From positions 1-40,801 of IMG/VR virus record IMGVR_UViG_3300029448_000107: DNA of 40,801 bases; one strand, 5' to 3'. Both the position numbers and the translations under genes were made by a program. How positions within the stretch are numbered: the first letter of the stretch is position 1; each line of letters begins with the position of its first letter. The notes beneath the pieces were generated by a model, which was not told the DNA's origin, did not search any database, and saw nothing but the letters and a program-made list of their open reading frames with translations. Source of the stretch: a virus. This document shows positions 1 to 7,050 of the stretch, one piece after another.

Positions 1-1
1 C

Positions 2-1214
2 AGGAAGTACTGCTTTAATGGCGTCATTTGATAATACTCGATCTACTGGTGGATATCTAAGATGGATGGAAAATGGTTCAGCCTCATTCTTTATAGGTAC
101 AAGTGATACGGTTGGAGGCGGAACTGGAGGATTCTACGATCTTTACGCGGTTGCAGGCCTAGGACAAAGATTCTTTACGGGTGCGGCAGAGCGAATGCGT
201 ATTACTAGTGCGGGCAACGTGTTAATTGCTACTACTTCTACATCTACACAAACCCTTACCTCTGGTGGCGGCACAGTAATAAGTACTCTAGGAGCAATAG
301 CGAGTGCATATCAAAGTCAAAATTCTGTTGATCCAGTAGTTAGTTTAAATAACACTGGTGTAGATGGTCAGATAATTTGCCTTAAAAAAGACGGCTCAAC
401 CGTAGGTAGTATTCAGTCCAGAGCAGGTCTTGTTTCTACAATAGTTTTAGACCCTCGTTCTGGGCAAGGCGCAGGTTTAACAGGAGCAGGCGCAGGCGGA
501 GATACACTACGTCACATAACCCCAACTAATGAGTCTGGCGTTGAAGTTAACGGTAAAGTTTCTTTAGGAAATTCATCTAACGGTTTCCGTGACCTCTACC
601 TATCAGGCGCGGCTTACATCCATGACGTTCGATCTACAGGAATCCAATATTTTACACACGCAACTGACGTTAGATTCAGAACGACAGGTGGAAGTGAGCG
701 TTTACGAATAGATAATGGTGGAAATGTTATTTATGGTATGTCTGACATTAACAATACGGAAGGTGGTTTTTTTAGACCAGATGGTAGAGCATCTTTTATA
801 GCTACAGGAGTGTCGGGTGCAACCTTAGAGGTAGCAAGAGGCTCAAACGGAACAGCCATTAATTTTCAGCAGATAAACGGAAACGTAGATGTTGGTTCTA
901 TAAGTGTTACAGGAACAGCAACCGCATATAACACATCCTCAGATGCAAGATTAAAAGACAACATAGAAGACGCAAAAGACTCTGGCGAGATCATAGACAA
1001 AATTAAAGTACGTCAGTTTGATTGGAAGACAGGCAAGCACCAAGATTACGGCATGATTGCACAGGAGCTTATCTTAGAAGTACCTGATGCAGTATCAACA
1101 CCAACCGAAGATCACGAGATGATGGGAGTAGATTACAGTAAATTAGTTCCTATGCTCGTTAAGGAAATTCAACAACTAAGGGCGAGAGTCCAAACTTTAG
1201 AAGAGGAGAAGTAA
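2..1214 (+). CDS. Tail fibre C-terminal part with S74 self-cleaving chaperone (partial)
   Basis: The reading frame is open from the first bases of the window (the first ATG at 18 lies inside the protein), so this is the 3' end of a longer gene, almost certainly the one starting at 37086. Most of it is beta-rich, repetitive fibre sequence with patterns such as ERMRI and SERLRI that recur in fibre shafts. The last 100 or so residues form a Peptidase_S74 intramolecular chaperone: counted from the ATG at 18, SDARLK places the catalytic Ser at 308 and Lys at 313, followed by YGMIAQE, the conserved VDYSKLVPML and a terminal coiled coil. In this family the chaperone trimerises the fibre and then cuts itself off in front of that serine. 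The product would be the host-recognition fibre. The exact adhesin type cannot be told. Confidence 0.85.
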   Translation, partial: GSTALMASFDNTRSTGGYLRWMENGSASFFIGTSDTVGGGTGGFYDLYAVAGLGQRFFTGAAERMRITSAGNVLIATTSTSTQTLTSGGGTVISTLGAIASAYQSQNSVDPVVSLNNTGVDGQIICLKKDGSTVGSIQSRAGLVSTIVLDPRSGQGAGLTGAGAGGDTLRHITPTNESGVEVNGKVSLGNSSNGFRDLYLSGAAYIHDVRSTGIQYFTHATDVRFRTTGGSERLRIDNGGNVIYGMSDINNTEGGFFRPDGRASFIATGVSGATLEVARGSNGTAINFQQINGNVDVGSISVTGTATAYNTSSDARLKDNIEDAKDSGEIIDKIKVRQFDWKTGKHQDYGMIAQELILEVPDAVSTPTEDHEMMGVDYSKLVPMLVKEIQQLRARVQTLEEEK

Positions 1215-1215
1215 A

Positions 1216-1545
1216 ATGGCAGTAACGTGGCAAGTAGTACAGCTCGAAAGAAATTCAAGTGACGATGGTGTAGTCGTTGCACATTGGAGGGTATCAGACT
1301 CAAGTGAAGTAGGCAATGGAGATGACGCAGTTCTACACCACGGTAGCTCCTATGGCACCTCTAGCTTTAGCCCAAACCCTGAAAGCGAATCATGGGTAGA
1401 ATTTGTAGATATTACAGAAGAATTAGCGATTCAATGGTGTAAAGATTCTATGGGAGAAGAAGCCGTAACTTCTATTGAATCTTCTATCGCTTCACAGATT
1501 GAAGAGTCAAAGGCTCCTTCAGTAATTGCAGAAGTACCTTGGTAA
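1216..1545 (+). CDS. Hypothetical protein downstream of tail fibre
   Basis: A 109-residue acidic protein starting one base after the fibre stop codon, with GAGGAG at the end of the fibre gene as ribosome site. The N-terminal half (AVTWQVVQLER, VVVAHWRVS) reads as beta strands with conserved Trp residues, and the C-terminal half has a helical stretch with WCKDSMGEEAV. I do not recognise a catalytic motif, signal peptide or membrane segment. Small proteins of this look commonly follow tail-fibre genes in marine phages. A role as fibre accessory protein is plausible from position only. It is cotranscribed with the fibre and lysis genes. Confidence 0.75.
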   Translation: MAVTWQVVQLERNSSDDGVVVAHWRVSDSSEVGNGDDAVLHHGSSYGTSSFSPNPESESWVEFVDITEELAIQWCKDSMGEEAVTSIESSIASQIEESKAPSVIAEVPW

Positions 1546-1551
1546 TTAATT

Positions 1552-1743
1552 ATGGCTAATAGACTAACAACACGCGACATTTTAAGTAGGTTAGAAAAAC
1601 ACGAAGATGAATGTAGTATCCGTTATGAAAATATTCAAAGACAGCTTGATAGCCAAAAGAAAGTTATAGACAGAATGCAATTGATGTTGTGGTCAATGTA
1701 TCCATTTATTTTAGCTTCATTAGCGTTTGCAAATTACGGGTGA
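1552..1743 (+). CDS. Small coiled-coil protein with C-terminal TM segment, possible holin
   Basis: 63 residues. Residues 1-42 are charged and predicted helical (LEKHEDECSIRYENIQRQL), compatible with a coiled coil. Residues 43-60 (LMLWSMYPFILASLAFAN) form one hydrophobic membrane segment at the extreme C terminus. This soluble-coil-then-TM layout is that of XhlA-type haemolysin/holin proteins, which act with a peptidoglycan hydrolase. The gene lies directly upstream of the M15 endopeptidase, supporting a lysis role. No strong Shine-Dalgarno sequence is visible. The start is chosen because it sits six bases after the previous stop. Function is inferred from layout only. Confidence 0.65.
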   Translation: MANRLTTRDILSRLEKHEDECSIRYENIQRQLDSQKKVIDRMQLMLWSMYPFILASLAFANYG

Positions 1744-1746
1744 TTT

Positions 1747-2103
1747 ATGTCTGAGTTTAAATATTTCAAATTGTCAGATTTTGACTGTCAAGAGACAGGC
1801 GAAAACAAAATGGATATAAAATTCATTTATAAATTAGACGAATTAAGAGGTCTTTGTGGATTTCCATTTTACATTTCAAGCGGCTACAGATCTCCCAATC
1901 ATAGTATTGAAAAAGCTAAACAAATTGCTGGTACTCATGCTCAAGGTATTGCAACTGACATTTATGTAAATGGTGGCAGACAGCGTATGCAAATAGTTAG
2001 ACAAGCAATATCAATGGGATGCTTTCATGGGATCGGAGTAGCCAAAACTTTTATTCATTTAGACACTAGGAATGCTGAGAAATCAGTTCTTTGGTGCTAT
2101 TAA
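1747..2103 (+). CDS. M15-family zinc peptidase, phage endolysin
   Basis: 118 residues, the full length of a compact Peptidase_M15_3 domain. The family signatures are present in order: SGYRSPNHS at 45-53, GTHAQGIATDI at 62-72 with H64 and D71 as zinc ligands, and FIHLD at 102-106 with H104 as third ligand. Such enzymes cut peptide stems or crosslinks of peptidoglycan (D-Ala-D-Ala or L-Ala-D-Glu type). In phages they are endolysins that act after holin opens the inner membrane. There is no signal peptide, so export through a holin is expected, and holin-like genes flank it. The specific bond cut cannot be read from the sequence. Confidence 0.88.
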   Translation: MSEFKYFKLSDFDCQETGENKMDIKFIYKLDELRGLCGFPFYISSGYRSPNHSIEKAKQIAGTHAQGIATDIYVNGGRQRMQIVRQAISMGCFHGIGVAKTFIHLDTRNAEKSVLWCY

Positions 2104-2117
2104 CTAGGAGAAAAAAA

Positions 2118-2423
2118 ATGTCAGAAAACACCATCTCTATTCCAACTTGGGCTTTACCGTTAGTAGTTTCACTTTTTGTAGGAGCTATAAGCTACGGAGC
2201 GGCTCAAGCTAATGCACAGGCCACCGCAAAAGAAGTTGAGCGTGTTGAGAAAATTGTTGAAAAAGTACAAGAAAGCACGACCGACAATTCTAAAAAAACA
2301 GCTTTAAACGAGCAGATGATACAGCAGATAGCAGATGGGTTATCACAGCAAGTAGAGATATCTAAAGCTACTGATGAAAAGCTATCTAGACTGATAGATT
2401 TAATGATTGAAAATAGGCGATGA
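2118..2423 (+). CDS. Membrane-anchored coiled-coil protein, candidate inner-membrane spanin or holin
   Basis: 101 residues from the ATG at 2118, preceded by AGGAG; a longer reading frame from 2091 has no ribosome site and overlaps the peptidase gene. Residues 8-27 (IPTWALPLVVSLFVGAISYG) form an N-terminal membrane segment, followed by an Ala-rich linker and a long charged helix (KEVERVEKIVEKVQ...) with heptad-like spacing. N-terminal anchor plus periplasmic coiled coil is the architecture of an i-spanin (Rz-like). A holin or another lysis accessory is also possible. The gene overlaps the next by ATGA, indicating translational coupling within the lysis cassette. Confidence 0.7.
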   Translation: MSENTISIPTWALPLVVSLFVGAISYGAAQANAQATAKEVERVEKIVEKVQESTTDNSKKTALNEQMIQQIADGLSQQVEISKATDEKLSRLIDLMIENRR

Positions 2424-2662
2424 AATTAGTAATTGCTTTAATAGTTTTAATAGATGGTGTACCTGACGAAACAAAAACAACTTACTACATTAACCCCAAT
2501 CATTGCGAATACGTTGCCCAAATGCTTACTCGACAGCGCAGATATTATATGGGCGTGGAAGAAGGCACAGTATTTTGTCGCCCAGCTTGGGTAGAAGAAG
2601 ATACTAAAGTAACTAGAGTAAATGTAATTCCTAAACCAGAGGTCGAAGAAGATGCTGAATAA
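2420..2662 (+). CDS. Hypothetical small protein with hydrophobic N terminus
   Basis: 80 residues. It starts with a short hydrophobic stretch (MKLVIALIVLIDGV) that could be an uncleaved anchor or weak export signal, and has no lipobox. Two cysteines (NHCEYV and VFCRPAW) could pair if exported. The C terminus is very acidic (PEVEEDAE). It overlaps the previous gene by four bases and the next by eleven, so it is a tightly coupled member of the lysis cassette. I do not recognise the family. An outer partner for the coiled-coil protein upstream is one possibility but unsupported by motif. Confidence 0.65.
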   Translation: MKLVIALIVLIDGVPDETKTTYYINPNHCEYVAQMLTRQRRYYMGVEEGTVFCRPAWVEEDTKVTRVNVIPKPEVEEDAE

Positions 2663-3023
2663 CTTGATTGCACCTGTAAGTAATTTAGTCGGTGGATGGC
2701 TTAAAAATAAAGCAGAGCAAAAACAGGCTGAACATAAACGCAAACTTACCATTATTGAAAACGATAGTAGTTGGGAAAAAATAATGGCTGAAAATTCAAA
2801 AGACAGTTTAAAAGATGAATTTTGGACTCTCGTTTTAAGCATCCCCATTTTTATGATCGGCTATGCGATTGCATTTGGCGATGTAAGTGTAATTGAAAGA
2901 GTTCACTTAGGATTTGAGGCTTTAACAAAACTTCCTGAGTGGTATCAATATCTTTTATTTATTGCGATATCAAGTTCATTTGGGGTACGTGGCGCAAGCA
3001 AAATAATGAATCTAAGGAAATGA
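2652..3023 (+). CDS. Holin-like protein (3-TM, GTA/phage release type)
   Basis: 123 residues. An N-terminal amphipathic segment (LNNLIAPVSNLVGGWLKNKAEQKQAE) is followed by a polar region containing DSSWEKIMAENSKDSLKDEFW and then hydrophobic segments near residues 57-75 (FWTLVLSIPIFMIGYAIAF) and 99-112 (YQYLLFIAISSSFG). The order W-x-x-x-M-A-x-x-S-x-x-S-x-K-D-E-x-W before a membrane block is what I associate with the 3-TM holin family found in marine phages and gene transfer agents. It would make inner-membrane lesions that release the endolysin. The assignment rests on this recognised pattern and on position after the M15 endolysin. Confidence 0.75.
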   Translation: MLNNLIAPVSNLVGGWLKNKAEQKQAEHKRKLTIIENDSSWEKIMAENSKDSLKDEFWTLVLSIPIFMIGYAIAFGDVSVIERVHLGFEALTKLPEWYQYLLFIAISSSFGVRGASKIMNLRK

Positions 3024-3025
3024 TT

Positions 3026-3133
3026 ATGAGTTGGCTGGAAGACTATAATGGTGATGGTGCTAGATGGTGGCACATGATCGTTATATTGATTCCCGTCATT
3101 GGCTTTTTTGTGTATGGTTTTTTCTTGCGTTAA
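3026..3133 (+). CDS. 35-residue single-TM protein
   Basis: The ATG at 3026 follows AAGG at 3014-3017 with good spacing and lies just after the stop of the holin-like gene. The product has a short charged N terminus with two Trp (SWLEDYNGDGARWW) and one membrane segment, HMIVILIPVIGFFVYGFF, ending in Leu-Arg. It is the last gene before the promoter and attP region. Tiny single-TM proteins in lysis cassettes can be holin regulators (antiholins or pinholins). This is inferred from position and size alone. A longer reading frame from 2939 overlaps the holin gene and is unlikely. Confidence 0.55.
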   Translation: MSWLEDYNGDGARWWHMIVILIPVIGFFVYGFFLR

Positions 3134-3160
3134 ACTTTATGTCCACCCAAATAAAAAAAA
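3131..3160 (+). promoter_or_regulatory. Putative phage RNA polymerase promoter P1 (upstream of attP and int)
   Basis: Copy one of a recurring element: AAACTTTATGTCCACCCA followed by an A-rich tract. The nine-base core GTCCACCCA is at 3141-3149. It matches exactly the cores at 4265, 7003 and 16906, all on the same strand and between transcription units. It starts at the stop codon of the lysis cassette and would drive attP and int in the free phage. No other intergenic copy was found by eye. Confidence 0.7.
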
Positions 3161-3161
3161 C

Positions 3162-3190
3162 TTGATTACTTAAATCCCCACGTATATCCT
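3162..3190 (+). promoter_or_regulatory. Possible host sigma70-type promoter upstream of the half tRNA
   Basis: TTGATT at 3162-3167 and TATCCT at 3185-3190 are separated by 17 bases, with four of six matches to each consensus box. Initiation would fall about 30 bases upstream of the tRNA-like segment at 3225. Its interest is that after integration this side would sit in front of the reconstituted host tRNA-Leu gene. Such weak matches occur by chance in AT-rich DNA. Confidence 0.35.
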
Positions 3191-3309
3191 TTGCGGTTCT
3201 GGAGTCGCTCACACGCTATCCCCAGCCAGTGTGGTGGAATTGGTAGACACACGGGATTCAAAATCCCGATAAGTCTTTAAAAACAACCACTTACAAACCG
3301 CAAGGGATA
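3185..3309 (+). repeat. Inverted repeat flanking the attP core, putative integrase arm sites
   Basis: TATCCTTTGCGGTT at 3185-3198 is matched 13 of 14 by the reverse complement of AACCGCAAGGGATA at 3296-3309. The midpoint of the pair (3247) coincides with the midpoint of the tRNA-like segment (3247.5); the gaps to it are 26 and 25 bases. A second short pair, GGAGTC at 3201-3206 and GACTCC at 3319-3324, is also inverted. Such flanking repeats are typical of arm-type binding sites of tyrosine integrases. Binding is not shown. Confidence 0.65.
3225..3270 (+). other. attP: attP core: 5' half of a tRNA-Leu gene
   Basis: These 46 bases fold as the first half of a leucine tRNA: acceptor 5' strand GCCAGTG, TG, a D arm closed by GTG/CAC around GAATTGGTAGA, then an anticodon arm CGGGA-TTCAAAA-TCCCG at 3252-3268 with anticodon CAA. 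The variable arm, T arm and acceptor 3' strand are absent; the sequence diverges after 3270. So this is not a functional tRNA gene but a phage copy of a host tRNA segment, as expected of attP beside an integrase. Integrases of this type often recombine in the anticodon arm, whose inverted stem would supply the core sites around a 7-bp loop. It sits 77 bases upstream of int. Confidence 0.8.
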
Positions 3310-3347
3310 GTTAAAAGTGACTCCTTAAACTAAATAAGGAGAAAACT

Positions 3348-4208
3348 ATGACTGTTACCATCGATAAATATTGCGAAGAAAACGCAAGAAACATCTGGTC
3401 AAACGAAGAAAACGCTCATAAAAGCTACAGAAAGATAGTTCTTTTTTCTAAATTTTCTGATTTTGACACACGCTTAATAACTGAGTATCTACCATCCCAC
3501 GTTTATTCTTTTTTTAATTTTTTAGAAGATGAATTAGACTTTTCCGATGCGACAATAAACAGATATCACTCAGCATTAAACTCTGTATTCAAACACTACA
3601 ATCATCAACATAAAACTGACATTTTACCCAAAGTCTCTTGGAAAAAAGAAGACCAAGGGAGAGTACGTTTTTTTTCAGAGACAGAAATAAATCAACTATT
3701 ACTTTTTTTTAACAAATCTATTCATCCTTGGATTGCAGATTATGTACTTTTCATGCTTAAAACGGGTATGAGGCGAGGAGAAGTAAATGGCATTGGTTTG
3801 ACTAAAGAACAAGTCGGCAAGAATGGTTGTTATGGGACAATTTTTATTGACCACAAAACTGGAAGAAAAGCAGTCCATCTTAAAAAGACAAAGAACAATG
3901 ATGATCGAATTGTACCTTTAAGTGAGACAGCAGAAGCGGCTTTAGCAAATTTAGATTTTTGTCCTTCTAAGTATTTTAGACATCATGCTTATTATGATTC
4001 ATGGAGATATGCAAGAGAAAAGATTTGCCCAAATGATCATACGTTTGTATCACACGTATGCAGACATACGGCTGGCACTAATCTTGCTTCATCTAAATAT
4101 AACGATACACAAATTGGGAGATTTCTTGGGCATAAATCGCCTTTGACAACTAAAAAATATGTACACGAAGATCGAGAGACTACCTTGAAAATGGTAGATT
4201 CTCTCTAG
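3348..4208 (+). CDS. int: Tyrosine recombinase / phage integrase
   Basis: 286 residues. The N-terminal 100 are a SAM-like core-binding region (ATINRYHSALNSVFKHYN). The catalytic domain carries every active-site residue: R142 in TGMRRGEV, the beta-hairpin Lys near 182 (KKTKNNDDRIVPL), H236 and R239 in SHVCRHTAGT, H262 in LGHKS and the nucleophile Y271 in KKYVHED. The ATG at 3348 follows AAGGAG with good spacing. It would recombine the adjacent half tRNA-Leu with the host tRNA gene, making the phage temperate. No excisionase is recognisable nearby. The gene is bracketed by promoter P1 upstream and an intrinsic terminator right after the stop. Confidence 0.93.
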   Translation: MTVTIDKYCEENARNIWSNEENAHKSYRKIVLFSKFSDFDTRLITEYLPSHVYSFFNFLEDELDFSDATINRYHSALNSVFKHYNHQHKTDILPKVSWKKEDQGRVRFFSETEINQLLLFFNKSIHPWIADYVLFMLKTGMRRGEVNGIGLTKEQVGKNGCYGTIFIDHKTGRKAVHLKKTKNNDDRIVPLSETAEAALANLDFCPSKYFRHHAYYDSWRYAREKICPNDHTFVSHVCRHTAGTNLASSKYNDTQIGRFLGHKSPLTTKKYVHEDRETTLKMVDSL

Positions 4209-4216
4209 AAAAACTA

Positions 4217-4248
4217 GCCACCTCAGTTAAACGGGGTGGCTTTTTTTT
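4217..4248 (+). terminator. Intrinsic terminator after int
   Basis: Stem GCCACC (4217-4222) pairs with GGTGGC (4235-4240), followed by eight T (4241-4248), nine bases after the int stop. The next promoter copy starts eight bases downstream, so int and the polymerase gene are separate transcription units. Confidence 0.85.
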
Positions 4249-4255
4249 AGGCATA

Positions 4256-4284
4256 AAACTTTGTGTCCACCCATTGTATTGAAA
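4256..4284 (+). promoter_or_regulatory. Putative phage RNA polymerase promoter P2 (upstream of its own gene)
   Basis: AAACTTTGTGTCCACCCA, core GTCCACCCA at 4265-4273. The upstream AAACTTT is shared with P1 and TTTGTGTCCACCCA with P4. It lies between the int terminator and the polymerase start codon at 4324, which would make polymerase expression self-reinforcing. No clear sigma70 promoter was seen in this gap, so first expression may come from read-through or elsewhere. Confidence 0.72.
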
Positions 4285-4323
4285 TTTGAATATGCACCGA
4301 AAGAGAACAAGGGAGAGACATAG

Positions 4324-6954
4324 ATGAGCAACAAAGACTACACAGAGCAAATTTTGAGAGAAGAAGTAATGTTGGACAGGGGAACTTTAAGATTTCGTAA
4401 TAAAGAAGACCGACAGCAATCTAAGTCCAAGTCTATTATTTATATTAATAAAATTGAACAAGCCTTAGAAAAAGTTATAGAAGGACTAAAGAATGATATA
4501 GAAGAAGTTGAACAAGCGTCATCTGGTAGGAGACCACTTTGGTTGACTGAAATCAAAGATTTGTGTCTTGATAAAATCGTCTTTCAGGGTCTCAATTGTT
4601 TTGCCGATGCCGCTGGTGCTACTGAAAAATCTAGCTTAAATACCGTAATAAATAAAATAGGAAAACGCATTGAAGCTGAGAAATTACTTTTACTTATCGA
4701 CAATTTAGAGGATAGGACTTACGTTAATAAAAAGGGCGAGACAAAAAAGTTTAGCGTAAAAAATGATATTAAGAAAAAGGCATTTGAACATTCTGGAGTT
4801 TATGAGAAGAGAATTTCTTATGCTAAACACCTTTCAAATTTACAAGGTGTTATATCACCAAATTGGAGTATTTCTAGAAGAACTCATGTGGCTACTCCGA
4901 TATACAATGCAATTTTAAAATATTCAAAGTTATTCGATAAGCGAACAATTCACGGTTTTAAAAATACAAAAATATATCTTGAGTATAAACCTGAGATTCA
5001 AAAAGAAATTGAAAATGAATTAAACAGAGTGGATTGGATGAAACCACTTTGGGATTTTATGTGGGTTGAACCTAGAGATTGGACAAGTATGTATGAGGGT
5101 GGTTACTTAACACCTCGTCTTTCTGGTTTATGCCGAATGGTCAAGCAGAGTACCTTTAAGCAAGAAGAACAGATAAGAAATGATTTTGAAAAAGCAAAGC
5201 GACTAGGGACACTTCCTAAGTATGCCCTCGCTTTAAATGCGCTACAAAAAGTACCCTTAAAGATTAATAAAAGATTAGTAGAGATAGTTGAGTATTGTTG
5301 GAAGAACGATATTCGTGTGGGTAGTAAATTTCCAGTTAAAAAAATATACGAAGAAATGCCAAAGTTATCTGTAGAAGATTGGCGCAAATTAAGTAAAGAG
5401 GCAAAAGCTCGTCACGTATTTGCCTCGAAGAAAATTATAAGTAGAAATAGTGAAGCTAGATCTAACAGAGATATTATGGCTAGAGATCTTGCAACTGCTA
5501 AAGAAAATTTCAATAGGATTTTCTGGATTGTCTGGAACTTAGATCATCGCATGAGGTTTTATCCTATGACTTCTCTTAATTATCACAGAGATGATCACAT
5601 TAAATCGTGGTTTCTTTTAGGTAATGGTAAAAAGATAGATCTAACAAATGATCATTGGTTAAGAATTCATTTAGCGAATACAGGTGATTTTGAAAAGATC
5701 AGTAAAAAATCTTTAGACGATAGAATTCAGTGGGTAGCAGACAACGAATATTTTATTATGGAAATTGCCAGAGATCCTGAAGGTACAGTAGACGATTGGT
5801 CGCAAGCTGATAAACCATTCCAATTTTTAGCCGCTTGTATTGAGTACAGTAATTATATAACTACTACTGAAAATGGAGAGGATTACATTTGCCATTTAGC
5901 ACCCGCACTTGATGGTCAAAATTCTGGTTGTCAGCATTACAGTGCCGCATCAAGAGATAAAACCACAGGAGATTTAGTTGGTCTTGTACCTAGTGACCGA
6001 CCAAAAGATGTTTATCGAAAGTTAGCTGACTTAGTAAATGCAGAATTAATTAAAATTAGCAAAGAAAGAAAAAAACATGAAGGTGAAACCCAAGAGGATT
6101 TTGAAGAACGATTAAATTATATAGACAAATGGTTAGCATTCGGTGTAACCCGAAAGCACCTCAAGACAAACTGCATGACCTATGTTTACTCAAGCAAACT
6201 GTATGGATTTCAAAAGCAAATCAAAAAAGACATCATGGATGAAGAAGATCGAGAAATACATGAGTCTGGAGATCCTAATAGAACTCACTCTTGGGGTAGC
6301 GAAAAAGAGCAAAAAGCCGCTTGTTTAGTTTTAGCTAGGATATCTTTTGATTGTGTTCAACAAGTTCTTACGAGTGCGAAAGAAGGCATGGAGTTTTTTA
6401 TTGAGCTTGCAAGTGCGCTCGCAAAAGAAAACAAACCTGTTTCTTGGAGAACTCCGATTGGTTTTCCAGTGGTTCAAAAGTACACAAAAAATAATGTAGT
6501 AAAAATCAAATGTTTTCTTTACGACATGGAAATTAAAAAGTTAAAACGTAGTCAAATAACACTCAAAAACGAAAGTGATCGTAATGGAGAAAAAGCTACT
6601 GCAAATCCAATAGATCCTTTTGCAAGTCGAAATGGAATTTCTCCTAATGTCATTCACTCATATGATGCAAGTCATATGGCACTAACAATATTGGAATTAA
6701 AAGAACAAGGAGTGAATGATTTTATGATGATACATGATTCTTTTTCCGTCTTACCTGAACATAGTTGGTTGCTGTATGACATTGTGAGAGAAATGTTTGT
6801 ATATCAATATCAAGATCACTGTATGTACATGAATTTATACAAGTCAGTTATAGCTAAATTAAAAGATCCTGATGTTCTTAAAAATTTAAAATTTCCAACA
6901 AAAGGTGATTTAGATCTTAACTTAATAAAACAATCTGACTACTGCTTTTCCTGA
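4324..6954 (+). CDS. T7-type single-subunit DNA-directed RNA polymerase
   Basis: 876 residues, close to the 883 of T7. Landmarks in order: the WNLDHRMRFYP block (T7 DWRGRVY), motif A at LDGQNSG with catalytic D530, motif B in GVTRKHLKTNCMTYVYSS with R610, K614 and Y622 (T7 R627, K631, Y639), and motif C MIHDSF with D805 (T7 D812). The C terminus YCFS mirrors T7 FAFA. The base after Y622 encodes Ser where T7 has Gly640. The specificity-loop region (about 720-740, YTKNNVVKIKCFLYDMEIKK) differs from T7 at the positions that read the promoter, fitting a distinct promoter. It transcribes middle and late phage genes. GGGAGAG precedes the ATG. Confidence 0.95.
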   Translation: MSNKDYTEQILREEVMLDRGTLRFRNKEDRQQSKSKSIIYINKIEQALEKVIEGLKNDIEEVEQASSGRRPLWLTEIKDLCLDKIVFQGLNCFADAAGATEKSSLNTVINKIGKRIEAEKLLLLIDNLEDRTYVNKKGETKKFSVKNDIKKKAFEHSGVYEKRISYAKHLSNLQGVISPNWSISRRTHVATPIYNAILKYSKLFDKRTIHGFKNTKIYLEYKPEIQKEIENELNRVDWMKPLWDFMWVEPRDWTSMYEGGYLTPRLSGLCRMVKQSTFKQEEQIRNDFEKAKRLGTLPKYALALNALQKVPLKINKRLVEIVEYCWKNDIRVGSKFPVKKIYEEMPKLSVEDWRKLSKEAKARHVFASKKIISRNSEARSNRDIMARDLATAKENFNRIFWIVWNLDHRMRFYPMTSLNYHRDDHIKSWFLLGNGKKIDLTNDHWLRIHLANTGDFEKISKKSLDDRIQWVADNEYFIMEIARDPEGTVDDWSQADKPFQFLAACIEYSNYITTTENGEDYICHLAPALDGQNSGCQHYSAASRDKTTGDLVGLVPSDRPKDVYRKLADLVNAELIKISKERKKHEGETQEDFEERLNYIDKWLAFGVTRKHLKTNCMTYVYSSKLYGFQKQIKKDIMDEEDREIHESGDPNRTHSWGSEKEQKAACLVLARISFDCVQQVLTSAKEGMEFFIELASALAKENKPVSWRTPIGFPVVQKYTKNNVVKIKCFLYDMEIKKLKRSQITLKNESDRNGEKATANPIDPFASRNGISPNVIHSYDASHMALTILELKEQGVNDFMMIHDSFSVLPEHSWLLYDIVREMFVYQYQDHCMYMNLYKSVIAKLKDPDVLKNLKFPTKGDLDLNLIKQSDYCFS

Positions 6955-6972
6955 GTTCTCCCAACCCCCTTT

Positions 6973-6998
6973 AGCCCTCTCAATGAGGGCTTTTTTTT
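6973..6998 (+). terminator. Intrinsic terminator after RNA polymerase
   Basis: AGCCCTC (6973-6979), loop TCAAT, GAGGGCT (6985-6991), running into an eight-T tract at 6991-6998. A perfect stem with a textbook U tract, just after the polymerase stop. Promoter P3 begins at once afterwards. Confidence 0.9.
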
Positions 6999-7025
6999 AT
7001 GTGTCCACCCAGAGAATACATTTAA
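6996..7025 (+). promoter_or_regulatory. Putative phage RNA polymerase promoter P3 (replication operon)
   Basis: TTTATGTGTCCACCCAGAGAATACA with core GTCCACCCA at 7003-7011. It overlaps the end of the terminator T tract and lies 40 bases before the SSB start, so it would drive the operon from SSB to DUF3310 (7051-13253). Confidence 0.72.
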
Positions 7026-7050
7026 TTTTTTTAAAACAGGAGAGAGACAA

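Noticed and set aside
2447-2848. A 133-codon leftward frame under the lysis cassette
   Set aside because: It is wholly antisense to coupled, well-supported genes and has an unlikely hydrophobic, Ser/Phe-rich composition.
3225-3330. A functional tRNA-Leu gene
   Set aside because: Only the 5' half is present; no variable arm, T arm or 3' acceptor strand is found downstream.
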